Origin: VBDM01 sp964430565
Lineage (GTDB): Bacteria > Pseudomonadota > Gammaproteobacteria > Burkholderiales > SG8-39
Direction: 5' to 3'
Assembly: GCA_964430565.1 (NCBI GenBank)
Contig: CAYSFD010000047.1
Location: 1 to 64,000 of the forward strand
Length of the DNA: 64,000 nucleotides
Made by a program: the position numbers and the translations under genes. The notes beneath the pieces are model-generated. The model was not told the DNA's origin. It did not search any database and saw only the letters and a list, made by a program, of their open reading frames with translations. The stretch's first letter is position 1; each line of letters begins with the position of its first letter. Shown here piece after piece: positions 17,267-25,325 of the stretch.

Positions 17267-18565
17267 CTAATGCGGCCTTTGCATTCCGATGAGGTGCAGC
17301 GAATCACCCCGGCTCTGGTTGTATCGGTGCCGCAGCATCACCGCGAGCATGGTCGACACGACGAAAGCCCCGAAGATCACGATGATGACGTTGATGTGAA
17401 GATCGCTCTTGATCATCGCCGCGTAGATCGCGAGCATGACCAGGATCGATATGTTCTCATTGAAGTTTTGCACGGCGATCGAGTGGCCCGCGGACAGAAG
17501 CACGTAGCCGCGGTGTTGCAGCAGCGCGTTCATCGGCACGACGAAGAAACCGGCCATGGCGCCCATGAAGACCAGCAGCGCGTAGACGAGCGGCAGGTTG
17601 GTGACGAAGATCATGGTGCAGACGACCGCACCCATGACGATGCCGGCCGGAAGCGTATCGAGCGAGCGCTTGAGCGGAATGAGGCGTGCCGCCATGATCG
17701 CGCCGATCGCAATTCCCAGGGCGGTGATGCCCTGGAGAATTGCGCCCTTGTCGAGCGGCAGGCCGAGGTGCGATTCGGCCCATTTCAGCACGATGAACTG
17801 CAATGTCGCCCCCGCGCCCCAGAACAATGTCGTTACGGCGAGCGAGATCTGGCCGAGCTTGTCCTTCCATAGTGTGACGAAGCAGCCGTAGAAATCGCGC
17901 ACCAGCAGAAGGGGATTGGTTTGCTGCTGCGCGTAACGCGCACCCGTTTCGGGAATGAACAGATTGAAGATTGCGGCGATGACGTAGATCACGGCGATGA
18001 CCATGATCGCAGACTCCGCCGGGGTCTCGATCCCGGTGTCGATGTTCGGCATGTCGATGGCGAGCAGGACCGAGGCGATCTGCGGACTGATCAGCGCGCC
18101 GCCGAGCACCGTGCCGAGGATGATCGACACGACCGTCAGCCCTTCGATCCAGCCGTTGGCGATCACCAGTTTTCCCGGCGGCAGCAGCTCGGTGAGGATG
18201 CCGTACTTCGCCGGAGAGTACGCCGCCGCGCCGAACCCGACCACCGCATAGGCGGCGAGCACCATCACGTACTCGGGAATGCCGACGAACTGCACGTAGC
18301 CGACGAAGAAGAGCATGAAGCAGCCGACGATCTTGATCGTATTCGTGATGAACATCACGTGGCCTTTGGGGATGGCGTCGGCGAACGCTCCGACAAACGC
18401 CGCGAGCGCGACGTAGGACACGGTAAAGAAGAACTTCAGCAGCGGTATCATCCAGGCCGGTCCGTCGAGCTCAAGGAGCTGGGCGATCGCGGCGATCAAC
18501 AGCGCGTTGTCGGCGAGCGAGCTGAAAAACTGCGCCGCCATGATGGTGTAAAAGCCGCGTTTCAT
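17267..18565 (-). CDS. lplT: Lysophospholipid transporter LplT (MFS)
   Basis: Inner-membrane carrier of the major facilitator superfamily, 432 residues with about 12 hydrophobic segments. The N-terminus KRGFYTIMAAQFFSSLADNA and the YSPAKYGILTELLPPGKLV segment are characteristic of LplT, which flips lysophosphatidylethanolamine inwards for re-acylation. No Aas acyltransferase gene is fused or adjacent here, so the re-acylating partner must lie elsewhere. An insertion near residues 175-190 (SVLLAIDMPNIDTGIETPAE) lengthens the loop between helices. Ends tail to tail with the TPM gene (24 bases) and starts divergently from alr. Confidence 0.9.
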   Translation of the reverse strand: MKRGFYTIMAAQFFSSLADNALLIAAIAQLLELDGPAWMIPLLKFFFTVSYVALAAFVGAFADAIPKGHVMFITNTIKIVGCFMLFFVGYVQFVGIPEYVMVLAAYAVVGFGAAAYSPAKYGILTELLPPGKLVIANGWIEGLTVVSIILGTVLGGALISPQIASVLLAIDMPNIDTGIETPAESAIMVIAVIYVIAAIFNLFIPETGARYAQQQTNPLLLVRDFYGCFVTLWKDKLGQISLAVTTLFWGAGATLQFIVLKWAESHLGLPLDKGAILQGITALGIAIGAIMAARLIPLKRSLDTLPAGIVMGAVVCTMIFVTNLPLVYALLVFMGAMAGFFVVPMNALLQHRGYVLLSAGHSIAVQNFNENISILVMLAIYAAMIKSDLHINVIIVIFGAFVVSTMLAVMLRHRYNQSRGDSLHLIGMQRPH

Positions 18566-18681
18566 AGGTCGCTTGTGTCGCTGCGTTACGGCGAGTAAAC
18601 GTTTTGGCCGCCCGCTTTATACCATGAGTTTTTTACGCAGTGCGAATACTTCTGGCGCCCGCTGGTCGGAACCCCCGGTTT

Positions 18682-19761
18682 ATGGTCGAATGGCGTCCCG
18701 TGCGTCCGATCCGAGTCCGCATCGATTTTGCAGCGCTGCGCCACAACCTGGGCGCTGCAAAACGCCGCGCACCGCGCTCGCGCACATGGGCGGTGGTGAA
18801 GGCGAACGCCTACGGTCATGGGCTTGCGCGAGCCGCCGCAGCGCTCGCCGCCGCCGACGGCCTCGCGTTGATCGAGCTGGAAGGAGCGCTCGAGCTGCGC
18901 CGGGCCGGGGAGCGGCGCCCGATCCTCCTCCTACAAGGTTTTTTCTCGCCACAGGAGCTGGAGCCGATCGCCGCGCACGGCCTTGCGGTCGTCGTGCACG
19001 ACGCGGAACAGATAGCGATACTCGAAAAGGCGCGGCTTTCGAAGAAGATCACGGTGTATGCGAAGCTCAACACCGGCATGAACCGGCTGGGCTTCGCCCA
19101 AGGCGATTTTCCCGGTGCCCTTGAGCGCCTGCGGCGCTGTGCGGGCGAGATCACGCTGATGACGCATTTCGCCGACGCCGACGGCGAGCGCGGGGTCCGG
19201 TGGCAGCTCGAGCGCTTTGAGGCGATGGCCGCGGAAGCAAAGTTCCCTTGCAGTCTCGCCAATTCGGCGGCGATCCTGCGATTTCCCGAGACCCACGCCG
19301 ACTGGGTGAGGCCGGGGATCATGCTTTACGGCTGTTCGCCCTTTCCCGATGAGAGCGCGGAGAAGCTGGAACTCAAGCCGGCGATGACGCTCTCGAGCGA
19401 GCTGATCGCTGTGCGCAGCCTCGGTGCCGGCGATAGCGTCGGATACGGCTGCACGTTCACGGCTGACGGCCCGATGCGAATCGGCATCGTCGCCTGTGGC
19501 TACGCCGACGGCTATCCGCGCCATGCGCCGTTCGGAACGCCGGTGCTCGTTTGCGGCAGGCGCACGCGCACCCTGGGGCGCGTGGCGATGGACATGCTGT
19601 TTGCCGACCTCACCGGAATCCCCGAGGCGGCCGTAGGCTCACCCGTGACCCTCTGGGGCGAGGGTTTGTCGGCGGACGAAGTCGCGGCGAGCGCGGGCAC
19701 GGTGAGCTACGAGTTGCTGTGCGCGCTTTCGCCGCGCGTGCCGGTGACCGAGGCTGGTTGA
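18682..19761 (+). CDS. alr: Alanine racemase
   Basis: PLP enzyme making D-alanine for peptidoglycan. About 359 residues from the ATG at 18682. PLP-binding lysine lies in VVKANAYGHG; the second catalytic base, a tyrosine, is in SVGYGCTF; MNRLGF and the C-terminal RVAMDMLFADLT segment are as expected. Start is uncertain: GTG 18640, ATG 18682 and GTG 18700 are in frame and none has a strong ribosome binding site. Family alignment (RPIRVRIDFAALRHN) would fit the later two. Overlaps radA by one base (TGATG). Confidence 0.95.
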   Translation: MVEWRPVRPIRVRIDFAALRHNLGAAKRRAPRSRTWAVVKANAYGHGLARAAAALAAADGLALIELEGALELRRAGERRPILLLQGFFSPQELEPIAAHGLAVVVHDAEQIAILEKARLSKKITVYAKLNTGMNRLGFAQGDFPGALERLRRCAGEITLMTHFADADGERGVRWQLERFEAMAAEAKFPCSLANSAAILRFPETHADWVRPGIMLYGCSPFPDESAEKLELKPAMTLSSELIAVRSLGAGDSVGYGCTFTADGPMRIGIVACGYADGYPRHAPFGTPVLVCGRRTRTLGRVAMDMLFADLTGIPEAAVGSPVTLWGEGLSADEVAASAGTVSYELLCALSPRVPVTEAG

Positions 19762-21116
19762 TGGCCAAACCGAAAACCATCTACGCCTGCACCGAATGCG
19801 GCGGCGAATCGCCGAAGTGGCAGGGCCAATGCCCGCACTGCGGCGCGTGGAACACGCTCGTCGAAGGCGTCTCCGAAGGCGCGCCCAAGCACCGTTTCTC
19901 CGGCGTCGCAAAAAGCTCGCAGTTGAAGCGTCTCGCCGACGTCAGCGCACGCGAGGCCCAGCGAATCGCGACCGGAATCGGCGAACTGGACCGCGTGCTC
20001 GGCGGGGGCTTCGTCACCGGGCAGGTGGTGCTGATCGGTGGGGATCCGGGGGTCGGCAAGTCCACGTTGCTCCTGCAGGCGCTCGCTCAGATGAGCGTCT
20101 CGCACAAGTCCATCTACGTAACAGGCGAGGAGTCCGCCGAGCAAGTGGCACTGCGGGCTTCGCGCCTTCAACTCGACTCGGGCGGACTCGAGCTGCTCGC
20201 CGAGATCCAACTCGAGCGCATCCTCGCCACGCTCGAAAAGGCGAAGCCGGAAGTCGCCGTCATCGATTCGATCCAAACGCTTTACTCGGAGCAGCTCACT
20301 TCCGCTCCGGGCTCGGTCGCGCAGGTGCGTGAATGCGTTGCGCACCTCGCGCGTTACGCCAAGGGCAGCGGCACCATCATCGTGCTGGTCGGTCACGTCA
20401 CCAAGGAAGGCGCGATCGCCGGCCCGCGCGTGGTCGAGCACATTGTCGATTCGGTGCTTTACTTCGAGGGGGACACGCATCAGAGTTTCCGTCTGATCCG
20501 CGCCTTCAAGAACCGCTTCGGCGCGGTGAACGAGCTGGGCGTGTTCGCGATGACCGAAAAGGGCCTGCGCGGTGTGTCCAACCCCTCAGCGATTTTCCTG
20601 TCGCAACACACCAGCGAGGTGGCGGGATCCTGCGTCCTCGTCACTCAGGAGGGCACGCGGCCGCTGCTCGTCGAGATCCAAGCCTTGGTGGATGCAGCGC
20701 ACGCGCCCAACCCGCGGCGGCTCTCGGTGGGCCTGGAACAGAACCGCCTCGCCATGCTGCTCGCGGTGCTTCACCGCCACGCGGGCATCGCCTGCTACGA
20801 CCAGGACGTGTTCGTCAACGCCGTGGGCGGCGTGCGCATCAGCGAGCCGGCGGCGGATCTCGCAGTGATGCTTGCCATCGTCTCTTCGCTCACCGACAAG
20901 CCGCTTCCCGCGAAGCTCGCCGTGTTCGGCGAAGTCGGGCTGGCCGGCGAAGTGCGCCCCGCGCCGCGCGGCCAGGAGCGGTTGAAGGAAGCCGCGAAGC
21001 TCGGCTTCACACAGGCGATCATCCCCAAGGCCAATCAGCCGAAGCAGAGAATCGACGGGCTTGACATCATCGCGGTCGAGCGCGTCGCCGAGGCGATCGC
21101 GCGGTTTCGACAATAG
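19761..21116 (+). CDS. radA: DNA repair protein RadA
   Basis: RecA-like ATPase that drives branch migration in recombination. 451 residues from ATG 19761. Zinc finger with Cys10, Cys13, Cys24 and Cys27; Walker A GGDPGVGKST at 93-102; the diagnostic KNRFGAVNELGVF motif near 250; and a Lon-like C-terminal domain (about 270-451). The open frame extends back into alr in another phase; the overlap TGATG and the zinc finger fix the start. alr-radA adjacency is common in betaproteobacteria. Confidence 0.96.
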   Translation: MAKPKTIYACTECGGESPKWQGQCPHCGAWNTLVEGVSEGAPKHRFSGVAKSSQLKRLADVSAREAQRIATGIGELDRVLGGGFVTGQVVLIGGDPGVGKSTLLLQALAQMSVSHKSIYVTGEESAEQVALRASRLQLDSGGLELLAEIQLERILATLEKAKPEVAVIDSIQTLYSEQLTSAPGSVAQVRECVAHLARYAKGSGTIIVLVGHVTKEGAIAGPRVVEHIVDSVLYFEGDTHQSFRLIRAFKNRFGAVNELGVFAMTEKGLRGVSNPSAIFLSQHTSEVAGSCVLVTQEGTRPLLVEIQALVDAAHAPNPRRLSVGLEQNRLAMLLAVLHRHAGIACYDQDVFVNAVGGVRISEPAADLAVMLAIVSSLTDKPLPAKLAVFGEVGLAGEVRPAPRGQERLKEAAKLGFTQAIIPKANQPKQRIDGLDIIAVERVAEAIARFRQ

Positions 21117-21119
21117 ACA

Positions 21120-22010
21120 ATGGACACCATGAAGAACGCTCAACCGGGAATCCTCGCTCCGATACCGCGCCACGCGCGCTACCTCACGTTTTCGCTGAAG
21201 CAGGGCGCGCAGCCGCGGGAGGCGGTCAAGTCGCTGGCGTCGGCGGCGGACGGCGAGACGTGCGTCGTCGGTTTCGGCGCAGTGCTGCTCTTCGCGATGC
21301 AAAAGGAGATCAAGGGACTGCGCCCGTTTCCGCATCACAGGGGCGAGGGCTTCGAAGTCCCTTCGACACCTGCCGCGCTGTGGTGCTGGCTGCGCGGCGA
21401 AGACCGCGGCGAAATCGTGCATCGCGGGCGCGCGATCGAGAAAATGCTCGCGCCGGTGTTCGAGACGACGAGCGTGATCGACGCGTTTCGTCACGGCCGC
21501 GGACTGGACCTCACCGGCTACGAGGACGGCACCGAGAATCCGAAGGGAAAGAAGGCCGTCGAGGCCGCGATCGGGGACGACCAGAGACCGGGATTCGGCG
21601 GCGCGAGCTTCGTCGCCGTCCAGCAGTGGGTCCACGATCTGGACAAATTCGCCGCGATGCCGCGAAAAGCACAGGACAACACCATCGGCCGGCGCAGGAG
21701 CGACAACCAAGAGCTGGGGAATGCGCCGGCTTCGGCGCACGTGAAACGGACCGCGCAGGAGAGCTTCACACCCGAAGCCTTCGTCGTGCGGCGCTCGATG
21801 CCCTGGGTGGATGCGGCGCGCGAAGGGCTCGTGTTTACGGCGTTCGGCAGAACGCCGGATGCGTTCGAGGCCCTGCTCAAGCGCATGGTCGGGGCTGAGG
21901 ACGGGATTGTGGATGCACTGTTTACGTTTACGCGCCCGGTGTCGGGGGCCTACTTTTGGTGTCCGCCGGTGAGGAACGGGCGGCTTGATCTGCGCGCTAT
22001 CGGGCTGTAG
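21120..22010 (+). CDS. Dye-decolourising (DyP-type) haem peroxidase, YfeX-like
   Basis: 296 residues. The DyP motif GYEDGTEN (133-140) supplies the distal Asp136; the proximal haem ligand is probably His207 (SAHVKRT) and the distal arginine lies in VVRRSMPW near 223-226. No signal peptide, so cytoplasmic, and no obvious encapsulin-targeting tail at the C-terminus. Starts 3 bases after the radA stop (ATG 21120, with a second ATG 9 bases later). Oxidises substrates with hydrogen peroxide; the natural substrate is unknown. Followed by a small monooxygenase gene, suggesting an oxidative-stress or haem-related set. Confidence 0.9.
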   Translation: MDTMKNAQPGILAPIPRHARYLTFSLKQGAQPREAVKSLASAADGETCVVGFGAVLLFAMQKEIKGLRPFPHHRGEGFEVPSTPAALWCWLRGEDRGEIVHRGRAIEKMLAPVFETTSVIDAFRHGRGLDLTGYEDGTENPKGKKAVEAAIGDDQRPGFGGASFVAVQQWVHDLDKFAAMPRKAQDNTIGRRRSDNQELGNAPASAHVKRTAQESFTPEAFVVRRSMPWVDAAREGLVFTAFGRTPDAFEALLKRMVGAEDGIVDALFTFTRPVSGAYFWCPPVRNGRLDLRAIGL

Positions 22011-22048
22011 GTGATCACAACGATAAGAACTTTCCTGAGAGGACTTCG

Positions 22049-22351
22049 ATGATCGTCACCGTGTTTCGTTCTCGAGTAAGGCCCGAGGTTCAACAGGAGT
22101 ACGTGCAGTGGGCCACCCGCATGAGCACTCTTGCGAAGGAAATGCCGGGCTACATCTCGCACAAAGGCTTCGTTGCCGAAGATGGCGAGAAAGTCACCAT
22201 CGTCGAGTTTGAATCCGAAGAGACGCAACGGGCCTGGAGTCGGCATCCGGAGCACGTCGACGCGAAGAAAAAAGGGCGCAAGGACTTCTACGTCGAGTAC
22301 CGCGTGCAAGTGTGCAGCGTGCTGCGTGACACCGGAATGTCGAAGGAATAG
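22049..22351 (+). CDS. Antibiotic biosynthesis monooxygenase (ABM) domain protein
   Basis: 100 residues, a single ferredoxin-like ABM domain (MIVTVFRSRVRPEVQQEYVQ; EMPGYISHKGFVAEDGEKVTIVEFES). Such dimeric proteins act on quinones, haem or small aromatic substrates without cofactors, or have no known activity. A GAGAGGA ribosome binding site lies 6 bases before the ATG. Located between a DyP peroxidase and a metallo-beta-lactamase-fold protein; the three may form an operon with gaps of about 38 and 35 bases. Substrate unknown. Confidence 0.85.
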   Translation: MIVTVFRSRVRPEVQQEYVQWATRMSTLAKEMPGYISHKGFVAEDGEKVTIVEFESEETQRAWSRHPEHVDAKKKGRKDFYVEYRVQVCSVLRDTGMSKE

Positions 22352-22386
22352 AGGTCTACGTTCGATGAATGTGAGGAGAGCCAGCA

Positions 22387-23367
22387 ATGAGCGATATTGT
22401 TGCGGTTGATCGTCTCGAAGTCCTCGTACTGGTCGACAATACGACCGACAGCCTTTCGACCAATCCGAAGAACGTGGAGTCCGAGTGGTCGGTTCTGCTC
22501 ACCGGAGGACGACTGCGCGTGCTGTCCGGGCAGAACATCTGCTGTGCGCATCACGGCCTTTCCCTATTGGTAACCGTATATGTCAATGGGAAGGCACGCA
22601 CGGCGCTTTTCGACGCTGGCCCCGCCGCCGCCACGTTTACGCGAAACGCCGAAATCCTGGGTGTCGATTTCGCCGCGATCGAGGCGGTCGTTCTGTCTCA
22701 TGGACATTGGGACCATGCCGGCGGTCTGCTCGCTGCGGTAGAGTCGATCGCGAAAAGCCGCACCGGCAGCCGCCTCGATTGCTACATGCACCCCGGAATG
22801 TTCGCGCAGCGAGCGACGAAGCGGCCCGATGGCAAGCTCTACGTCAACGAGCCTGTTCCGAACCCGGACACCTTGACCAAGGCGGGCGCCAACGTAGTTA
22901 ACACCCGCGATCCGCAAGTCATTGCGGGCGGCGCCTTCTACGTGAGCGGCGAAATTCCGCGCGTGACCAACTACGAAGCGGGGGTGCCGAACCACCTGTC
23001 CCGCAGCGCGGATGGACAGTCCTGGGAGCCCGATCCCCTGATCATGGACGAACGGTTTGTGTCGGTGCAGGTGAAGGACAAGGGCCAGTTTGTCTTCTCG
23101 GCCTGCTCTCACGCGGGGTTGATCAACGTCCTGACGCACGCGCGCTCGCTCTTTCCGTCGGTCCCGCTATACGGTGCGATGGGCGGTTTGCATCTCTCGG
23201 GAATAAATGAAAGGGTGATCCCGCAGACCATCGCCGACCTGAAGCAGTTCAGCCTGAAGCTGCTGGCTCCGGGACACTGCACGGGCTGGAGAGCGCTCGC
23301 CGTGATGGCAAGGGAGTTCGGCGACGAGCTGGTCCCGTCTGCGGTTGGGAAGCGCTACTTGATCTGA
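22387..23367 (+). CDS. Metallo-beta-lactamase-fold hydrolase, COG1237-like
   Basis: 326 residues. The metal motif SHGHWDH is at 104-110 (His105, His107, Asp109, His110), with further ligands in FSACSHAGLIN and the C-terminal LLAPGHCTGWRA. The N-terminus LEVLVLVDNTTDS and the overall layout match the group annotated as 7,8-dihydropterin-6-methyl-4-(ribofuranosyl)-aminobenzene phosphate synthase-like proteins, whose bacterial function is poorly defined. It is not a beta-lactamase. A GAGGAGA lies 8 bases before the ATG. Precedes the Crp-family regulator by 111 bases. Confidence 0.85.
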   Translation: MSDIVAVDRLEVLVLVDNTTDSLSTNPKNVESEWSVLLTGGRLRVLSGQNICCAHHGLSLLVTVYVNGKARTALFDAGPAAATFTRNAEILGVDFAAIEAVVLSHGHWDHAGGLLAAVESIAKSRTGSRLDCYMHPGMFAQRATKRPDGKLYVNEPVPNPDTLTKAGANVVNTRDPQVIAGGAFYVSGEIPRVTNYEAGVPNHLSRSADGQSWEPDPLIMDERFVSVQVKDKGQFVFSACSHAGLINVLTHARSLFPSVPLYGAMGGLHLSGINERVIPQTIADLKQFSLKLLAPGHCTGWRALAVMAREFGDELVPSAVGKRYLI

Positions 23368-23478
23368 CCGGCACGCTATTGGGCTTTAGATGGCCATATC
23401 GTTGCGTATGCGTGCAGATGGTCTTAGCATCGGTCCGGTGCGGTTTTTTGCATACTCGATAGAACGCACCGTGCCTCG

Positions 23479-24138
23479 ATGACTGCTCTCACCGCCGCCG
23501 ATCTCGCGGCGATACCGCTCTTTGCGTCGCTCTCGCCGGAGGAATTGCAGGAGACGGCGCAGCTCTTCACTATTCGTCGCTATCCGAAAAACGCCATCGT
23601 CGTTACCGAAGGCGACCGCTTGGACCTGTTCAATATCATCCTGTCGGGAAACGTCCAGGCGTTCTGGCGCGATGAAGGGGGGCACCAGTTGAATCTCGGC
23701 TTGGAAGGTCCCGGAGATCACTTTGCGGATGCGACATTGGGTGGCGAGGTGGCACTCGTGTCCTTTATCGCGGTTGCAGACCTGCGCGTCGCTTCGATCC
23801 GGATGACCGACTTGAAACAGTTGCTGCAGCGTCACCCGCAAATTGCCGTCGTCTTGCTCATGGACGTGGTGGCACGCCTGCGTCGTCTCCTCCAGCGCAC
23901 GAAGACCTTGACGATGGACGAAGTGTACGGACGCGTGGTGAAACTGCTTCTCGCGCGGGCCGTGGAGACTGACGGCAAGCTGGTCGGTGAGCGCTTGACG
24001 CACGTGGAGATCAGTCGCCGGGTCGGCGCCACGCGCGAAATGGTCGGCCGGGTATTGCGTGATCTTGCGCGGGGCGGTTACATCAAGACGGACCGGGGGC
24101 GGATGACCATCCTGCGCAAGCCGCCGAGGCGCTGGTAG
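23479..24138 (+). CDS. Crp/Fnr-family transcriptional regulator
   Basis: 219 residues. Cyclic-nucleotide-binding-like beta roll at about 10-125 (PLFASLSPEELQETAQLFTI) and NIILSGNVQAF, long dimer helix at about 125-150, and a winged helix-turn-helix at about 155-215 (LTHVEISRRVGATREMVGRV). No N-terminal cysteine cluster, so it is not an oxygen sensor of the FNR type; the nucleotide pocket is divergent and the effector is unknown. An 18-base palindrome lies 79 bases after its stop and before the following Bug gene, a plausible target. Confidence 0.9.
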   Translation: MTALTAADLAAIPLFASLSPEELQETAQLFTIRRYPKNAIVVTEGDRLDLFNIILSGNVQAFWRDEGGHQLNLGLEGPGDHFADATLGGEVALVSFIAVADLRVASIRMTDLKQLLQRHPQIAVVLLMDVVARLRRLLQRTKTLTMDEVYGRVVKLLLARAVETDGKLVGERLTHVEISRRVGATREMVGRVLRDLARGGYIKTDRGRMTILRKPPRRW

Positions 24139-24216
24139 CGGCTGCATCCGGCGATCGTCCCGCCACGGTCGCCAGGCAACACGGAGCACGATTCGACACC
24201 TCCGGGTGTCCTCCGA

Positions 24217-24257
24217 GAGGGAAATTGTTCCCTCCCGATCGCTGCATTTGTTCCCTT
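24217..24257. promoter_or_regulatory. Palindromic operator candidate upstream of the Bug gene
   Basis: The near-perfect palindrome GAGGGAAATTGTTCCCTC covers 24217-24234 (7-bp arms, 4-base centre). Its right half is repeated in direct orientation 23 bases on (TTGTTCCC at 24225-24232 and 24248-24255). The block lies between the Crp-family gene and the Bug receptor it precedes. It does not match the CRP consensus TGTGA-N6-TCACA or the FNR consensus. Binding by the neighbouring regulator is inferred from position. Confidence 0.5.
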
Positions 24258-24321
24258 GCCTGGTCGTCGCCCGGGCGCGTACCTTGAGCAGCGAGCCCAC
24301 ACCATCCGGGAAGGACAAGCG

Positions 24322-25284
24322 ATGAACGCACCACTGCGAGTACTGTTTGCCGTGCTTAGCTTCGCGATTGCAGCCTCCGCAAGCGCACAAGGCGGACCGG
24401 TCCGGATTCTCGTCGGCTTTGCGCCCGGTGGGACGTCCGATGTGATCGCCCGGCTCATCGTGGATCGACTGAAGACTTCGCTCGGTACGCCCGTAATCGT
24501 CGAAAACAGACCGGGACTGAACGGCATCCTCGCGGCGGAGGCGCTGAAGAACACCGCGCCGGACGGCAAGACACTGATGATCTCGCCGATCGTCGTAACG
24601 GTGTTCGCGCCGCTCACGAACGCAAGGCTCAGATACGACCCGATCAAGGACTTCGCACCGGTCTCGCTCGCGGCCACCTTCCCGTTCGGCCTCGCCGTCG
24701 GCCCGGGGTTGCCCGCGAAGAGCCTGCACGAGTACATCGCGTGGGTTCGCGGAAATCCGGCGAAGGCGACCTACGGCACGCCGACAGCCGGCAGCCCGCC
24801 GCATTTTTTCGGTGTGATGCTCAGCCGCACCATCGGCGTAGAGTTGATCTTCGTTTCATACAAGGGTGGCGCACCTCTCGTGACTGACCTGGTCGGCGGA
24901 CAGGTGCCCGCCGGGATCACCGTTCTCTCTGAAATGATCAAACACCACCAGTCGGGCAAGGTACGAATACTTGCGAGTTCCGGGTCACAGCGCTCGCCTG
25001 CAGCGCCGGATATCCCCACGTTCAAGGAGTTGGGTTTCGCGGCGATCGAAGGCATGGGCTGGCAGGCATTTCACACTGCCGCGAGAACGCCACGCCCAAT
25101 GATCGAACGCCTTTCAACAGCGATCGCGTCAGCAATCAAGGCTCCTGAAGTGTCCGAGCGGCTGCTCGCAATAGGTTTGGAGCCCGTAGGCAGCACACCG
25201 GACGAGCTTGCGCGTCGCGAGGCCGAAGAGACTGCCAAGTGGGCACCGGTCGTCAAGGCGTCAGGGTTTCGTGCCGACGAATAG
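24322..25284 (+). CDS. Bug/TctC family tripartite tricarboxylate receptor
   Basis: Periplasmic binding protein, 320 residues from ATG 24322, which has AAGGA 7 bases upstream. Signal peptide MNAPLRVLFAVLSFAIAASA with a cleavage site near SASAQ, then GGPVRILVGFAPGGTSDVIARL, ENRPGLNGILAAEALKNTAPDGKTL, and the DIPTFKELGFAAIEGMGW segment. Third Bug gene in the window, again without TctAB. Probably controlled by the Crp-family regulator upstream through the palindrome between them. Ligand unknown. The frame extends upstream to 24256 without support. Confidence 0.92.
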   Translation: MNAPLRVLFAVLSFAIAASASAQGGPVRILVGFAPGGTSDVIARLIVDRLKTSLGTPVIVENRPGLNGILAAEALKNTAPDGKTLMISPIVVTVFAPLTNARLRYDPIKDFAPVSLAATFPFGLAVGPGLPAKSLHEYIAWVRGNPAKATYGTPTAGSPPHFFGVMLSRTIGVELIFVSYKGGAPLVTDLVGGQVPAGITVLSEMIKHHQSGKVRILASSGSQRSPAAPDIPTFKELGFAAIEGMGWQAFHTAARTPRPMIERLSTAIASAIKAPEVSERLLAIGLEPVGSTPDELARREAEETAKWAPVVKASGFRADE

Positions 25285-25325
25285 CTGCTCAAACGCTTCT
25301 GCACGGAAATTGAACGCCGGCGAGT

